Of a DNA stretch of 64,000 nucleotides, positions 26,970 to 35,599 are shown piece by piece. The translations under genes and the position numbers were made by a program. The stretch covers positions 372,001 to 436,000 of the forward strand of contig NZ_FOAX01000001.1 in NCBI RefSeq assembly GCF_900109775.1. Direction: 5' to 3'. How positions within the stretch are numbered: position 1 is the first letter of the stretch; every line of letters starts with the position of its first letter. The notes under the pieces were generated by a model. It ran no database searches. It saw only the letters and a program-made list of their open reading frames with translations, and had not been told where the DNA came from. This DNA is from Pseudoxanthomonas sp. GM95 (GTDB lineage Bacteria > Pseudomonadota > Gammaproteobacteria > Xanthomonadales > Xanthomonadaceae).

Positions 26970-28480
26970 TGCGCGTCAATTTCCATTCCGGCCTGACACT
27001 GCTGCGCCGCGGGGCGATCGCTGTGCTGGCGAGTGCTGGGATGGTGGGGACTGCGCAAGCAGCGGCGTTCGCGACATGTCCAACGGACATGTTCTTGTCC
27101 CAGGCGCCGAATGGAAACTCCAACACTACACTTTATAACGTCAACACCAGCACCAATCCCTTCACTTTTCCTGCGCAGGGAACCATCGCGTCGGTCAATT
27201 ACAACGCGATCGGCTTCAATCCGAACGACAGCTACCTCTATGCGATCCAGCAGAACAGCAATGTCCTGCTGCAGATCGGGGACAACGGCCAGGCGGTCAG
27301 CCTGGGAGCTGTCGATCAGCTGCCGACCGGTGTCAATTTTCTAGCCGGTGAAATCTCAAGCAACGGCACGTATTACGTCATCGCGCGTAACTCGAACACC
27401 TTGTATGTCATCGACATCGCCACGCGCCACGCGACCACGCGGACACTGACCCAGTCAGTGGACAGCCTCGATCTGGCGTGGAGCAACGGACTGTTGTATT
27501 CGCTGACGCCTGCGAACGATCAGCTGTTTTCGATCAATGTCACTTCCGGTCAGGTCACGACGATCGGGAGCGGCGGCGGCAACGTGTCTTACGGCGCATT
27601 GTTCGGTACGCCGACCGGCGTTTACGCCAACGCCAACGATGGCAGCGGCTTCTATCGCGTGAACTTGGGCAACGGAACGTTGACGCTGCTGTCTTCTTCT
27701 CCCGGTGCCCAGCTCAATGACGGCGCGCACTGCGTCAATGCAGAGGTGGCGCTCGGTTCCGAGATTTCGGTGACCAAGACCGACGGCACCAACGTCACCA
27801 GTTATTTGCCCGGCAACCCGGTGACCTACACCGTGGTGGTGAGCAACGCTGGGCCTTTCACGGCGCAGTCGATCACGGTCAGCGATCCGATGCCGACCGG
27901 TATTACAAGTGCCAGCTGGACTTGTGCTGCATCCAATGGTTCGACCTGTGGCGGCAGCGGCAGCGGCAGCCTGACCGACACCGTGACGCTGCTTTCTGGT
28001 GGGACGGCGACCTACACGATCGTCATGCAAGTACCAGCCAACAGGACTGGGAATCTCGTCAATACCGCCAGCGTGACCTTGCCCGCTACGGTGAAGGACA
28101 CCAACACCAGCAACAATTCTGCGACAGATACCGATACGCAGGCGCGCGCTCAACTTGCGGTGACCAAGACCAATACACCGACTTCGGGCGCCAGCGATCT
28201 GGCGAATGACACGGTGACGCGCGGTTTGCCTACCACCTACACAATCGTGGTCACCAACAATGGCCCGCAGGCGGCCAATGGCGCGATTGTGACCGATCCG
28301 GCAGTGACCGGTCTGACCTGCACGCGGGCCGACTGCACCGGCACCACCGGCAGCGCGACTTGCCCGACCCAGGCCAATGGCGCGGCGCTGCTAACCGCAC
28401 TGCAGGGCACGGGCGCGGCGATTCCCGCGCTGCCGAACGCGAGCACCGTCACCTTGACGGTGACCTGCACGGTCAACTAA
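26969..28480 (+). CDS. Exported DUF11 protein with propeller-like N-terminus
   Basis: A 503-residue secreted protein whose ATG overlaps the preceding stop by one base (TGATG). A signal peptide ends near GTAQAAA. Residues about 33-262 contain recurring blade-like strands (YLYAIQQNSNVLLQIGDNG, YVIARNSNTLYVIDIATR, LLYSLTPANDQLFSINVTSG) resembling a beta-propeller of the DUF6923 type. A DUF11 domain follows (about 262-390; SVTKTDGTNVTSYLPGNPVT). The C-terminal ~108 residues form a second DUF11-like tail with four cysteines, ending TCTVN, closely matching the end of the next protein. It is probably translationally coupled within the surface operon. Ligand and role are unknown. Confidence 0.82.
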   Translation: MRVNFHSGLTLLRRGAIAVLASAGMVGTAQAAAFATCPTDMFLSQAPNGNSNTTLYNVNTSTNPFTFPAQGTIASVNYNAIGFNPNDSYLYAIQQNSNVLLQIGDNGQAVSLGAVDQLPTGVNFLAGEISSNGTYYVIARNSNTLYVIDIATRHATTRTLTQSVDSLDLAWSNGLLYSLTPANDQLFSINVTSGQVTTIGSGGGNVSYGALFGTPTGVYANANDGSGFYRVNLGNGTLTLLSSSPGAQLNDGAHCVNAEVALGSEISVTKTDGTNVTSYLPGNPVTYTVVVSNAGPFTAQSITVSDPMPTGITSASWTCAASNGSTCGGSGSGSLTDTVTLLSGGTATYTIVMQVPANRTGNLVNTASVTLPATVKDTNTSNNSATDTDTQARAQLAVTKTNTPTSGASDLANDTVTRGLPTTYTIVVTNNGPQAANGAIVTDPAVTGLTCTRADCTGTTGSATCPTQANGAALLTALQGTGAAIPALPNASTVTLTVTCTVN

Positions 28481-28549
28481 ATCTGATGCGCCATCGTGGT
28501 TGGGTGGCGCGCCATTTGCTCCGACATTCTCTTGAAGGTCTGCCGTTCC

Positions 28550-29851
28550 ATGAAGTTCTCGCGCGTGCGTTCCCGCTCCCTGCTTGCCAGCGCCATGCTG
28601 CTGGCGTTTTCTTCGGTCCAGGCCCAGGTGGTCACCACCTGTCCTTCGGGCCTGGAACAGACCACCAACTATCCGTACACCAGCAACACGGTCTCTACCT
28701 TCACCGTGCCGGCGCGGGTGACCTCGGTCCACCTGATCGCGGTCGGGGCGGACGGCGGTGAGCGGACCAACACGCAATACGCGGGTGGTTCGGGCGCACA
28801 GAGCGCCGGCACGTTTGCGGTGAACCCCGGACAAGTGATCACGCTCATTCCCGGCCAGGCGCCTCCGGGCGCGAATGACCAGGAATCTGGCGGCGGCGGC
28901 GCATCTGGTGCCTACATCGACAGCGCGCTTGCGGTCATTGCAGGTGCTGGTGGCGGCGATGACAACACCGGCAACGGGCGCGGCGGCCAAGCCACCCGCA
29001 ACGGGAGCAACGGTGGCAGCGCCGCTGGTGGTGATTGCCCGGCCGGTGGCCTCGGGGGAACCGGTGGCGCTGGCGGCCAGTTCGGTGAAGTCGCGGCCGA
29101 TGGTACGACGGCCTGTCAGACCGGCGATGGCGGCGGCGGCGGCGGCGGATTCTTAAGCGACGGCGGGAGCGTGACGTTTTCCGGCGCGCATCAAGGCCCG
29201 CGCGGTGGTGCACGTTGCTCCATTAACGGCGCTGCAGGCGGTGCGGGCGGTACCGGCGATCCAGGCAATATCTCGGGAGACCTGGACAACTTTGGCGCGG
29301 CGGGCGGCTGGGGTATCTGCGGCGGTGGCGGCGCTGATCAGCGTGAAAGCGGCGGCGGCGGTGGGTATTCCGGCGGCGGTGGCGGCCCTGAAAGCAGCTA
29401 TCCGGGTGGTGGTGGCTCCTACGTCGATTCGACGGCGACTGCAACTTCGCTTGTCGCGGGTGCGGACGGCGGTGGCAGCGGCCGCAATGGTTCGGTGCGC
29501 GTGTGCTATTCGCTGCGTGCGGAACTGACCGTGACCAAGACCAACACACCAACACTTGGCGCCAGCGACCAGGCCAACGACACAGTCACCCGCGGCGCCG
29601 CGACCAGCTACCAGATCGTGGCGACCAACAATGGCCCGGTCGTGGCCGATGGCGCGGTGATCAAGGATCCGGTCAGCACCGGGCTGACCTGCGCCACGGC
29701 CAGCTGCGGCAGCGCGACCGGCGGTGCGGTGTGTCCCACCGCCAGCAACACGGCGATGATGACCGCCTTGCAGTCCAGTAACGGCCTCACCATCGCGACC
29801 TTCCCGGTCAACGGCAGCCTGACCTTCACCGTCAACTGCACGGTCAACTGA
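28550..29851 (+). CDS. Exported glycine-rich protein with shared DUF11-type tail
   Basis: A 433-residue secreted protein. The ATG at 28550 gives a signal peptide (SLLASAMLLAFSSVQAQ); the frame opens earlier at 28496 with basic, non-signal sequence. An N-terminal beta region (TTCPSGLEQTTNYPYTSN) is followed by a glycine-rich domain of about 220 residues with runs such as GGGGGGGFLSDGG, resembling the Gly-rich domain found next to animal ALK/LTK kinases and in bacterial surface proteins. Residues about 324-433 repeat the four-cysteine tail of the upstream protein (TVTKTNTPTLGASDQANDTV ... NCTVN). It is the last gene before a strong terminator. Its role is inferred to be extracellular. Confidence 0.83.
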   Translation: MKFSRVRSRSLLASAMLLAFSSVQAQVVTTCPSGLEQTTNYPYTSNTVSTFTVPARVTSVHLIAVGADGGERTNTQYAGGSGAQSAGTFAVNPGQVITLIPGQAPPGANDQESGGGGASGAYIDSALAVIAGAGGGDDNTGNGRGGQATRNGSNGGSAAGGDCPAGGLGGTGGAGGQFGEVAADGTTACQTGDGGGGGGGFLSDGGSVTFSGAHQGPRGGARCSINGAAGGAGGTGDPGNISGDLDNFGAAGGWGICGGGGADQRESGGGGGYSGGGGGPESSYPGGGGSYVDSTATATSLVAGADGGGSGRNGSVRVCYSLRAELTVTKTNTPTLGASDQANDTVTRGAATSYQIVATNNGPVVADGAVIKDPVSTGLTCATASCGSATGGAVCPTASNTAMMTALQSSNGLTIATFPVNGSLTFTVNCTVN

Positions 29852-29899
29852 GACAACGCCGCTCGCGCGATGCGGGCCGGAAGCGACACCTGGAACGCA

Positions 29900-29930
29900 G
29901 CGCCTGCATGTCATGCTAGGCGCCGTTTTT
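29900..29930 (+). terminator. Intrinsic terminator of the surface-protein operon
   Basis: GCGCCT-GCATG-T-CATGC-T-AGGCGC (29900-29923) folds into an 11-bp stem with a single bulge and a very short loop, followed by CGTTTTT. It cleanly separates the operon from rimK. Confidence 0.88.
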
Positions 29931-29947
29931 CCTGACGAACCGGCCGC

Positions 29948-30874
29948 ATGAAACTGGCGATCCTCTCGCGCAACACTCGGCTCTACTCGACCAAGCGCCT
30001 GGTCGAAGCCGCACGCCAGCGCGGGCACGTGGTGCGGGTGCTGGATCCGCTGCGCTGCTACATGCGCATCGATGCCGGACGCTTCGACCTGCGTTACAAG
30101 GGCCGGACGCTGTCTGGGTTCGACGCGGTGATCCCGCGCATCGGCGCCTCGGTGACGCGCTATGGCACCGCGGTGCTGCGCCAGTTCGAACTGATGGGCT
30201 GCCACACGCCCAATCCCTCCGATGCCATCCTGCGCGCGCGCGACAAGCTGCGCGCGCACCAGCTGCTGGCCGCGCACGGCATCGACCTGCCGGCAACCGT
30301 GTTCGGTGACAACCCCGACGACACCGCCGACCTGCTGGCCCTGCTCGGGCCGCCGCCGCACGTGATCAAGCTCAACGAAGGTGCGCAGGGCGCGGGCGTG
30401 ATGCTCACCGAGAAACCTTCGGCCTCGCGCTCGGTGATTGAAGCGCTGCGCGGGCTCTACGCCAGCTTCGTGGTGCAGGAGTTCGTCGAGGAAGCCAAGG
30501 GCGCGGACCTGCGCTGCTTCGTGGTCGGCGACCGGGTCGTGGCGGCGATGCGCCGACAGGCGCCGGAGGGCGACTTCCGCTCCAACCTGCATCGCGGTGG
30601 CGAGGCCGCGCCGGCCACCGCCACGCCCGAGGAGGTCAGCGTCGCCGTGCGCGCGGCTGCCACCCTGGGCCTGGGCGTGGCCGGCGTCGACCTGATCCGC
30701 TCCGCCCGCGGCCCACTGGTGCTGGAGGTCAACTCCACCCCCGGCCTGGAAGGCATCGAGCAGGTGTCCGGCGTGGATATCGCCGGCGCGGTGGTGGAAC
30801 TGGTGGCGTCGCGCGTGGTCAGTGGTAGACCCGGCGGCCGTCGCGGTGGCGCGGCACCCCCGCAGTCAACGTGA
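29948..30874 (+). CDS. rimK: RimK-type alpha-L-glutamate ligase (ATP-grasp)
   Basis: A 308-residue ATP-grasp ligase that adds glutamate residues, classically to the C-terminus of ribosomal protein S6. It starts [15 protein letters not shown], followed by the substrate domain with [20 protein letters not shown]. The ATP-grasp portion includes [49 protein letters not shown] and the metal-binding [16 protein letters not shown]. Length is typical. A Gly/Arg-rich tail of about 15 residues extends the C-terminus. It follows the operon terminator and is probably transcribed independently. Confidence 0.95.
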   Translation: MKLAILSRNTRLYSTKRLVEAARQRGHVVRVLDPLRCYMRIDAGRFDLRYKGRTLSGFDAVIPRIGASVTRYGTAVLRQFELMGCHTPNPSDAILRARDKLRAHQLLAAHGIDLPATVFGDNPDDTADLLALLGPPPHVIKLNEGAQGAGVMLTEKPSASRSVIEALRGLYASFVVQEFVEEAKGADLRCFVVGDRVVAAMRRQAPEGDFRSNLHRGGEAAPATATPEEVSVAVRAAATLGLGVAGVDLIRSARGPLVLEVNSTPGLEGIEQVSGVDIAGAVVELVASRVVSGRPGGRRGGAAPPQST

Positions 30875-30987
30875 ACGGGCATGCAGGGATGCTCACCGGC
30901 GGTGTGACAGAATCGGCCACCTGAACGCGGCCAGCCAGCCCCCAAGCCCCGCCGCTTCTTGCTTTGCGAAGACAACCAAGGACTTCC

Positions 30988-31056
30988 ATGACCCTCATTT
31001 TTCCGATGTGCCGCCGCTCCCCGCGCCAGGCCATCCGTGTGCAGGAGGCCTGCTGA
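30988..31056 (+). CDS. Short leader ORF before the response regulator (tentative)
   Basis: A 22-codon frame starting MTLIFPMCRR and ending QEAC. AAGGA stands five bases before its ATG, a better ribosome site than most real genes here. Its stop lies one base before the response-regulator ATG, and the regulator's own AGGAG falls inside the leader. This arrangement suggests translational coupling or a leader peptide. The basic Arg-rich centre has no known motif. The remaining gap after rimK (30875-30987) shows nothing else. Confidence 0.4.
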   Translation: MTLIFPMCRRSPRQAIRVQEAC

Positions 31057-31057
31057 C

Positions 31058-31735
31058 ATGCGCATCCTCGTGATTGAAGACAACAGCGATATCGCCGCCA
31101 ACCTGGGCGATTACCTGGAAGACCGCGGCCATACCGTGGATTTCGCCGCCGATGGCGTGACCGGCCTGCACTTGGCCGTGGTCCATGATTTCGACGCCAT
31201 CGTGCTCGACCTCAACCTGCCGGGCATGGATGGCCTGGAGGTCTGCCGCAAGCTGCGTAACGAAGCGCGCAAGCAGACGCCGGTGCTGATGCTTACCGCC
31301 CGCGACAGCCTGGACAACAAGCTGGCCGGCTTTGATTCCGGCGCCGACGATTACCTGATCAAGCCCTTCGCGCTGCAGGAAGTGGAAGTGCGCCTCAACG
31401 CGCTCTCGCGCCGCGGCAAGGGCGTGCAGACCCGCGTGCTGGACGTGGGCGACCTGGAATACAACCTGGACACGCTGGAAGTGCGCCGCGGCGGCAAGCT
31501 GCTGCAGCTCAACCCGACCGCGCTGAAGATCCTGCAGTCGCTGATGGAAGCCTCGCCGGCCGTGGTCACGCGCCAGGAACTGGAAACCCGCGTGTGGGGC
31601 GAAGAGCTGCCCGATTCCGATTCGCTGCGCGTGCACATCCATGGCCTGCGCGCCGTGGTCGACAAGCCGTTCGAGACCCAGTACATCCAGACCCGCCATG
31701 GCATCGGTTACCGCATCGCCGCACCCGAAGCCTGA
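31058..31735 (+). CDS. OmpR/PhoB-family response regulator
   Basis: A 225-residue DNA-binding regulator. The receiver domain has the acidic pocket IEDN (Glu7, Asp8), phospho-acceptor Asp51 in VLDLNLPGMDG, the conserved Thr of LMLTARD, and the Lys of LIKPFA. The C-terminal winged helix spans about 130-222 with LNPTALKILQSLM and SDSLRVHIHGLRAVVDKPF, then the usual RHGIGYRI end. The start at 31058 fits the domain; a longer frame opens at 31037. It overlaps the kinase gene by 38 bases. Regulated genes cannot be deduced from the sequence. Confidence 0.95.
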   Translation: MRILVIEDNSDIAANLGDYLEDRGHTVDFAADGVTGLHLAVVHDFDAIVLDLNLPGMDGLEVCRKLRNEARKQTPVLMLTARDSLDNKLAGFDSGADDYLIKPFALQEVEVRLNALSRRGKGVQTRVLDVGDLEYNLDTLEVRRGGKLLQLNPTALKILQSLMEASPAVVTRQELETRVWGEELPDSDSLRVHIHGLRAVVDKPFETQYIQTRHGIGYRIAAPEA

Positions 31736-33068
31736 GTCCGGTCCTGCCGCGCGGCCCGGTGCCGCGCGTGCACGCAAGTTCCGCCGGCGCCTTCGCACCC
31801 GCATCGTCTGGTCGTTCGTGCTGTTGGGCTTCTGCCTGACGGTGCTGTTCGCCTTTGCGGCGGTGCAGGCGCGCCAGCGCGTGGAAAACCAGCTGGTCGA
31901 AGACGTGATGAACCGCAACCTGGAGGAATCCTGGCGGCGGTTCGTCAGCAGTGGCGGCACCAATACCGCCGCGCCGGTCCAGCAGATGAAGGGGTACCTG
32001 TATCCGGTCGACATCCTGCCGCGCCTGGCCCAGGAAAAACCCGACTGGTACAAGCTCAAGGACGGCATCCACCCGTTTTCCGGTACCGACGAGAACGGCA
32101 ATCCGTTTTCCTACCGGATCGGCGTGCGCAAGACGCCGACGGCGTGGTTCTACCTGACCTACGACATGGGCCAGGTCGCACTGGGTGAAGTGCAGTTCAA
32201 GCGCACGCTGTGGGGCACGGTGGCGCTGTTCACCCTGCTGTCGCTGATTATCGGCTGGTGGTCGGCCTCGCGGGTGATGAGCCCGGTGTCCGAGTTGGCC
32301 ACGCGCCTGCGCGCGTACCGCGGCAGCAGCAATCCGACCCAGCTGGGGCCGCTGTTCCCCGAGGACGAGGTGGGCGAGCTGGCGCGTGCGCTGGACGATT
32401 ATTCCAACCGCCTGACCGAAGTGGTCCAGCGCGACCGCGAGTTCAATGCCGACGTCAGCCACGAGCTGCGCACGCCGCTGGCCGTGATCCGCGGCGCGAC
32501 CGAGCTACTGCTGGGCCGGCCGAACCTGGAGCCCAAGATCCAGGCGCGCCTGCTGCGCATCCAGCGCGCCGAACAGGCCTGTACCGACCTGATCGGCTCG
32601 CTGCTGCTGCTCTCGCGCAACGAGCGCGGGCAGGGCAACTGCAATGTGGCGCGGGTGACCGACCAGCTGCTGGATTCGCATCGCGCGCAGATCGGCGGCA
32701 AGCCGCTCGAGCTGGTCCAGGAAGGCAACCAGGACCTGGTCATCGACGCGCCCGATGCGGCGCTGTCGGTGGCGCTAGGCAACCTGATCGGTAACGCGGT
32801 CAAGTACACTCAGGAAGGCAGCGTGGTCGTGCGCGTGCTGGAAGACGCGGTGGAAGTGATCGATTCCGGCCCGGGCCTGAGCGAGGAAGACGCAGCCAAG
32901 CTGTTCAACCGCGGCTATCGCGGCACCCATGCGGGCCATTCGCAGGGTGGCGGCATCGGCCTGTCGATCGTCAGCCGCCTGTGCGAACTCTACGGCTGGC
33001 AGGTCAACGTGCGCCCGGGCATCGAACGCGGCGTGATCGCGACCCTGCGGTTCCGCCCGGCCGACTGA
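31698..33068 (+). CDS. Sensor histidine kinase
   Basis: A 456-residue inner-membrane kinase paired with the preceding regulator. A basic N-terminus leads to a first membrane helix (TRIVWSFVLLGFCLTVLFAF), a periplasmic sensor domain of about 115 residues, and a second helix (TVALFTLLSLIIGWWSA). A HAMP-like linker follows. The dimerisation box FNADVSHELRTPLAVIRGAT puts the phospho-acceptor at His255. The ATP-binding domain keeps the N box (LIGNAVKY), G1 (DSGPGL) and G2 (GGGIGLSIV). The only usable start is the ATG inside the regulator gene. The signal sensed is unknown. Confidence 0.94.
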   Translation: MASVTASPHPKPESGPAARPGAARARKFRRRLRTRIVWSFVLLGFCLTVLFAFAAVQARQRVENQLVEDVMNRNLEESWRRFVSSGGTNTAAPVQQMKGYLYPVDILPRLAQEKPDWYKLKDGIHPFSGTDENGNPFSYRIGVRKTPTAWFYLTYDMGQVALGEVQFKRTLWGTVALFTLLSLIIGWWSASRVMSPVSELATRLRAYRGSSNPTQLGPLFPEDEVGELARALDDYSNRLTEVVQRDREFNADVSHELRTPLAVIRGATELLLGRPNLEPKIQARLLRIQRAEQACTDLIGSLLLLSRNERGQGNCNVARVTDQLLDSHRAQIGGKPLELVQEGNQDLVIDAPDAALSVALGNLIGNAVKYTQEGSVVVRVLEDAVEVIDSGPGLSEEDAAKLFNRGYRGTHAGHSQGGGIGLSIVSRLCELYGWQVNVRPGIERGVIATLRFRPAD

Positions 33069-33083
33069 GCCGGACGCGGCGCC

Positions 33084-33698
33084 TTACAGCGTGATCCAGA
33101 AGCAGTCGTAGCTACGGCGAATGCCCAGTACGGTGCTCGACGGCGTACTGGTGTTAGCCAGCGTCTGCTGCAGGCGCAGGCCGACGGGGCGCGGTTTCTG
33201 CGGCGGCGAGGGCGTGGGGAAATAACCGTCGGCATTGGCGTCGATCACCTGGCCGTTGGCATCCAGCACCGGTGTCGGTTCGACCGCGGGGAAGATCGGC
33301 GCGATGTCCACCAGCGGCCGGCGCACGATGGTCTCCATCTGATCCAGCAGGCGGTTGGCCGAGGCGTCGGAGATGCCATTCCACTGGTATAGCGCGGCGA
33401 GCCGGTTGGCATCGTTGGCATCGATCGCGCCGGTGATCTGCTGGACCAGGTCGCTGAGTTTGCGCGGGCAGCCCAGGTGCAGCGGCGCAGCCGGTTGGCC
33501 TTGCGCATTGAGGCGCGGCCGGATCACGCGACTGGCCGCGCCCACATCCTCGCAGCGCCGGTCGGTGAACACCGCCGCGCCACTGGCATCGGTGCAGCGA
33601 TGCACGGCCTGCGCGTGGGCCTGCGGCAGCCAGGCAGGCGCCGACACCGCGACAGCCGCGGCGATCATCAGCAAGGGGAGCAGGGCAGTCGGGCGCAT
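33084..33698 (-). CDS. Exported DUF4124-like protein
   Basis: A 204-residue periplasmic or secreted protein of unknown function. A signal peptide (LLPLLMIAAAVAVSAPAW ... AHA) is followed by VHRCTDASGAAVFTDRRCED, the short DUF4124 pattern with paired cysteines found in many gammaproteobacterial envelope proteins. The rest has no recognised domain; cysteines recur in HLGCPRKL and near the end (SYDCFW). It lies downstream of metF on the same strand, separated by a hairpin, and converges with the sensor kinase gene. Confidence 0.75.
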   Translation of the reverse strand: MRPTALLPLLMIAAAVAVSAPAWLPQAHAQAVHRCTDASGAAVFTDRRCEDVGAASRVIRPRLNAQGQPAAPLHLGCPRKLSDLVQQITGAIDANDANRLAALYQWNGISDASANRLLDQMETIVRRPLVDIAPIFPAVEPTPVLDANGQVIDANADGYFPTPSPPQKPRPVGLRLQQTLANTSTPSSTVLGIRRSYDCFWITL

Positions 33699-33728
33699 CG
33701 CAGCACGCAGCCTAACCCGGCGTGGCTG

Positions 33729-33748
33729 ACCGACGGTTGGCCGTCGGT
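33729..33748. other. Perfect hairpin between metF and the DUF4124-like gene
   Basis: ACCGACGG and CCGTCGGT pair perfectly around a four-base loop. There is no T-tract on either strand, so it is not a standard intrinsic terminator; it could mark an mRNA 3' end or partly separate the two genes. Confidence 0.55.
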
Positions 33749-33761
33749 ATCGCCTGCTCGC

Positions 33762-34592
33762 TCAGCCGCGGCCCAGGCGCTTGAGCACCAGCTGGCTCGG
33801 CTTGGCCAGGTTGAGCGTGTAGAAGTGCAGGCCCGGCACGCCGCCGGCGATCAGCTTCTCGCACAGCTGCGCGACCACGTCGGCGCCGAAGTCGCGAATT
33901 GAATCGGCATCGTCACCATAGGCGGCCATGCGCTTGGCGATCCAGCGCGGGATCTCGGCGCCGCACTGCTCGGAAAACCGGCGCAGCTGGCTGAAGTTGG
34001 AGATCGGCATGATCCCGGGAATGATCGGGATCTCCACGCCCAGCTTGCGCACCGCATCGACGAAGCCGAAGTACGCATCGGCGTTGTAGAAGTACTGGGT
34101 GATCGCCGCATCGGCGCCGGCATCGACCTTGGCCTTGAAGTGCTTCAGATCGGCCAGCGCGTCGCTGGCCTGCGGATGGGTTTCCGGATACGCGCCCACT
34201 TCCAGATGGAACGCGTCGCCGTGCTCGGCGCGGATGAAGGCGATCAGGTCCGAGGCGTAGCGCAGGTCGCCGGCGTGGCCCATGCCCGAGGGCAGGTCGC
34301 CGCGCAGCGCCACGATGCGCTTGCAGCCGATCGCGCGGTAAAGCTTGAGCAGCTCGCGGATTTCCTCGCGGTTCCCGCCCACGCACGACAGGTGCGGCGC
34401 GGCGTCGAAACGGTGGTGCTGCTTGAGGTGGCGCACCGTTTCAGAGGTGTAGCTCAGGGTCGAGCCGCCCGCGCCGAAGGTGCACGACACATAGTCCGGC
34501 GCGTATTTCTTCAGCTTGTCCGCGGTGCGGTCCAGCTGGGCGCGCTGGTCGTCGGTCTTGGGCGGGTAGAACTCGAAGCTGACGGGCGTCAT
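33762..34592 (-). CDS. metF: 5,10-methylenetetrahydrofolate reductase
   Basis: A 276-residue flavoprotein that reduces 5,10-methylene-THF to 5-methyl-THF, the methyl donor for methionine synthesis. It begins with the TIM-barrel start VSFEFYPPKTDDQ (catalytic Glu), then YVSCTFGAGGS, HLSCVGGNREEI, ALRGDLPSGMG and the FAD/folate region ADAAITQYFYNADAYF. The C-terminus is LHFYTLNLAKPSQLVLKRLG. Length is normal for a bacterial MetF. ahcY, another methyl-cycle gene, lies 2.2 kb to the right on the same strand but is separately terminated. Confidence 0.97.
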   Translation of the reverse strand: MTPVSFEFYPPKTDDQRAQLDRTADKLKKYAPDYVSCTFGAGGSTLSYTSETVRHLKQHHRFDAAPHLSCVGGNREEIRELLKLYRAIGCKRIVALRGDLPSGMGHAGDLRYASDLIAFIRAEHGDAFHLEVGAYPETHPQASDALADLKHFKAKVDAGADAAITQYFYNADAYFGFVDAVRKLGVEIPIIPGIMPISNFSQLRRFSEQCGAEIPRWIAKRMAAYGDDADSIRDFGADVVAQLCEKLIAGGVPGLHFYTLNLAKPSQLVLKRLGRG

Positions 34593-34909
34593 CGCGGCAG
34601 GCTTGCTGGAAGGAGGGTGAATAATATCGCTTCATCGCGATGGACGCATGGATTGGTTGCGTGCGCGACGAACCTGATGAGATTTTTCCGGTTCCCGAGG
34701 ACCGACTTCGAAACTCCCGGTTCTGTCTCTGGCCGAGCCGTTGGCTTGTTGTGGGAGCTGCTTCAGCAGCGATGGCTTTACTTGTGAAGCCCCATCGATG
34801 CTGAAGCGGCTCCCACAAAAGCTCGCCCACGAAGCGTCGCTTTCGGCCCTGCACCTGCAAACCGCCAAGGTCGCCGTTACCCTGTCCCGCCCAGTTCCTG
34901 CCGACCTGC
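34593..34909. other. Divergent intergenic region with a REPIN-like repeat
   Basis: These 317 bp separate metF (leftward) and the DUF3228 gene (rightward). The left part is relatively AT-rich near 34620-34640 and probably holds the metF promoter; a TATTAT box is visible on the minus strand but has no good -35. The right part contains the repeat at 34751-34816. No gene or RNA is apparent. Confidence 0.55.
34751..34816. repeat. REPIN-like inverted repeat, copy 2
   Basis: Left arm GTGGGAGCTGCTTCAGCAGC and right arm GCTGAAGCGGCTCCCAC flank a short centre. The element is the same size and design as those at 2601-2668 and 41649-41716, but sits in a divergent promoter region rather than downstream of genes. 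Confidence 0.75.
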
Positions 34910-35467
34910 ATGTCGATCGTCCTGACCGAGTTCGCCCGTCCGCGCCTGTTTCCCCGCGACAAGCGCCGCAATGCCATCCAGGACTGCACGCCGCAGCAGT
35001 TCGAGGAGCGCCTCAATGCCGAGCCGCCGCTGAAGGTGCTCGATGGCTATGCGCCGTTCTGCAAGCTGCACGTGCATCGCAACTGGACCTCGACCCGCTG
35101 CCTGACCTTGCCGATCACCGACGACAACCGGCACCAGCTGCGCTCGGGCTACGAGGCGCGCAACTCGGCCGAACTGCCGGTGCTGGTGCGCTGGTTCGAA
35201 GGCGTCGAGCCGCCGGTAGCGGACTACTTCGTGGTGATCCTCTACAGCCGCGAGCAGCTGGCCAAGGAAGGCGCACCGATCGAGGCGGACTGGGGCATCG
35301 TCGGCTGCATCTACACCGCGCAGCCGGAAGAAGTGCCGATGGCGCCGATCACCATATTGCGCAACGCGCTGGGCGTGGAAGAAGGCGGCTCGGGCGTGGC
35401 CCTGGACCGCGACGCCTACCGGCGCAGCGTGGCGTTCTGGGAGCGCAACGCCAACTGGCGCCCATAA
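34910..35467 (+). CDS. DUF3228 family protein
   Basis: A 185-residue cytosolic protein of unknown function belonging to the DUF3228 group. Conserved-looking blocks include YAPFCKLHVHRNWTSTRC, ARWF-like VLVRWFEGVEPPVADYF and DWGIVGCIYTAQPEEVPMAPITILRNALG. There is no signal peptide or membrane segment. The ATG at 34910 agrees with the usual family start (SIVLTEFARPRLFPRDKRRN). The gene stands alone to the right of the repeat. No reaction is known for the family, and nothing in the context suggests one. Confidence 0.82.
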   Translation: MSIVLTEFARPRLFPRDKRRNAIQDCTPQQFEERLNAEPPLKVLDGYAPFCKLHVHRNWTSTRCLTLPITDDNRHQLRSGYEARNSAELPVLVRWFEGVEPPVADYFVVILYSREQLAKEGAPIEADWGIVGCIYTAQPEEVPMAPITILRNALGVEEGGSGVALDRDAYRRSVAFWERNANWRP

Positions 35468-35599
35468 AACGGCTGTTGCAGCGGCCGGCCGCGACGGGAA
35501 GGGCGCGCTTGGTGCACCATAGGGACAGGGGGAGCTAGTCGCCGAGGGTGGGCTTTAGCATTGGGGCACGAACTCCGAAGATTCTGCTTTGGGTTCGTC

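Noticed and set aside
17250..29930. tRNA-Gly as attachment site of an integrated island carrying the surface operon
   Set aside because: No copy of the tRNA 3' end is visible near 29.9 kb and no integrase is present.
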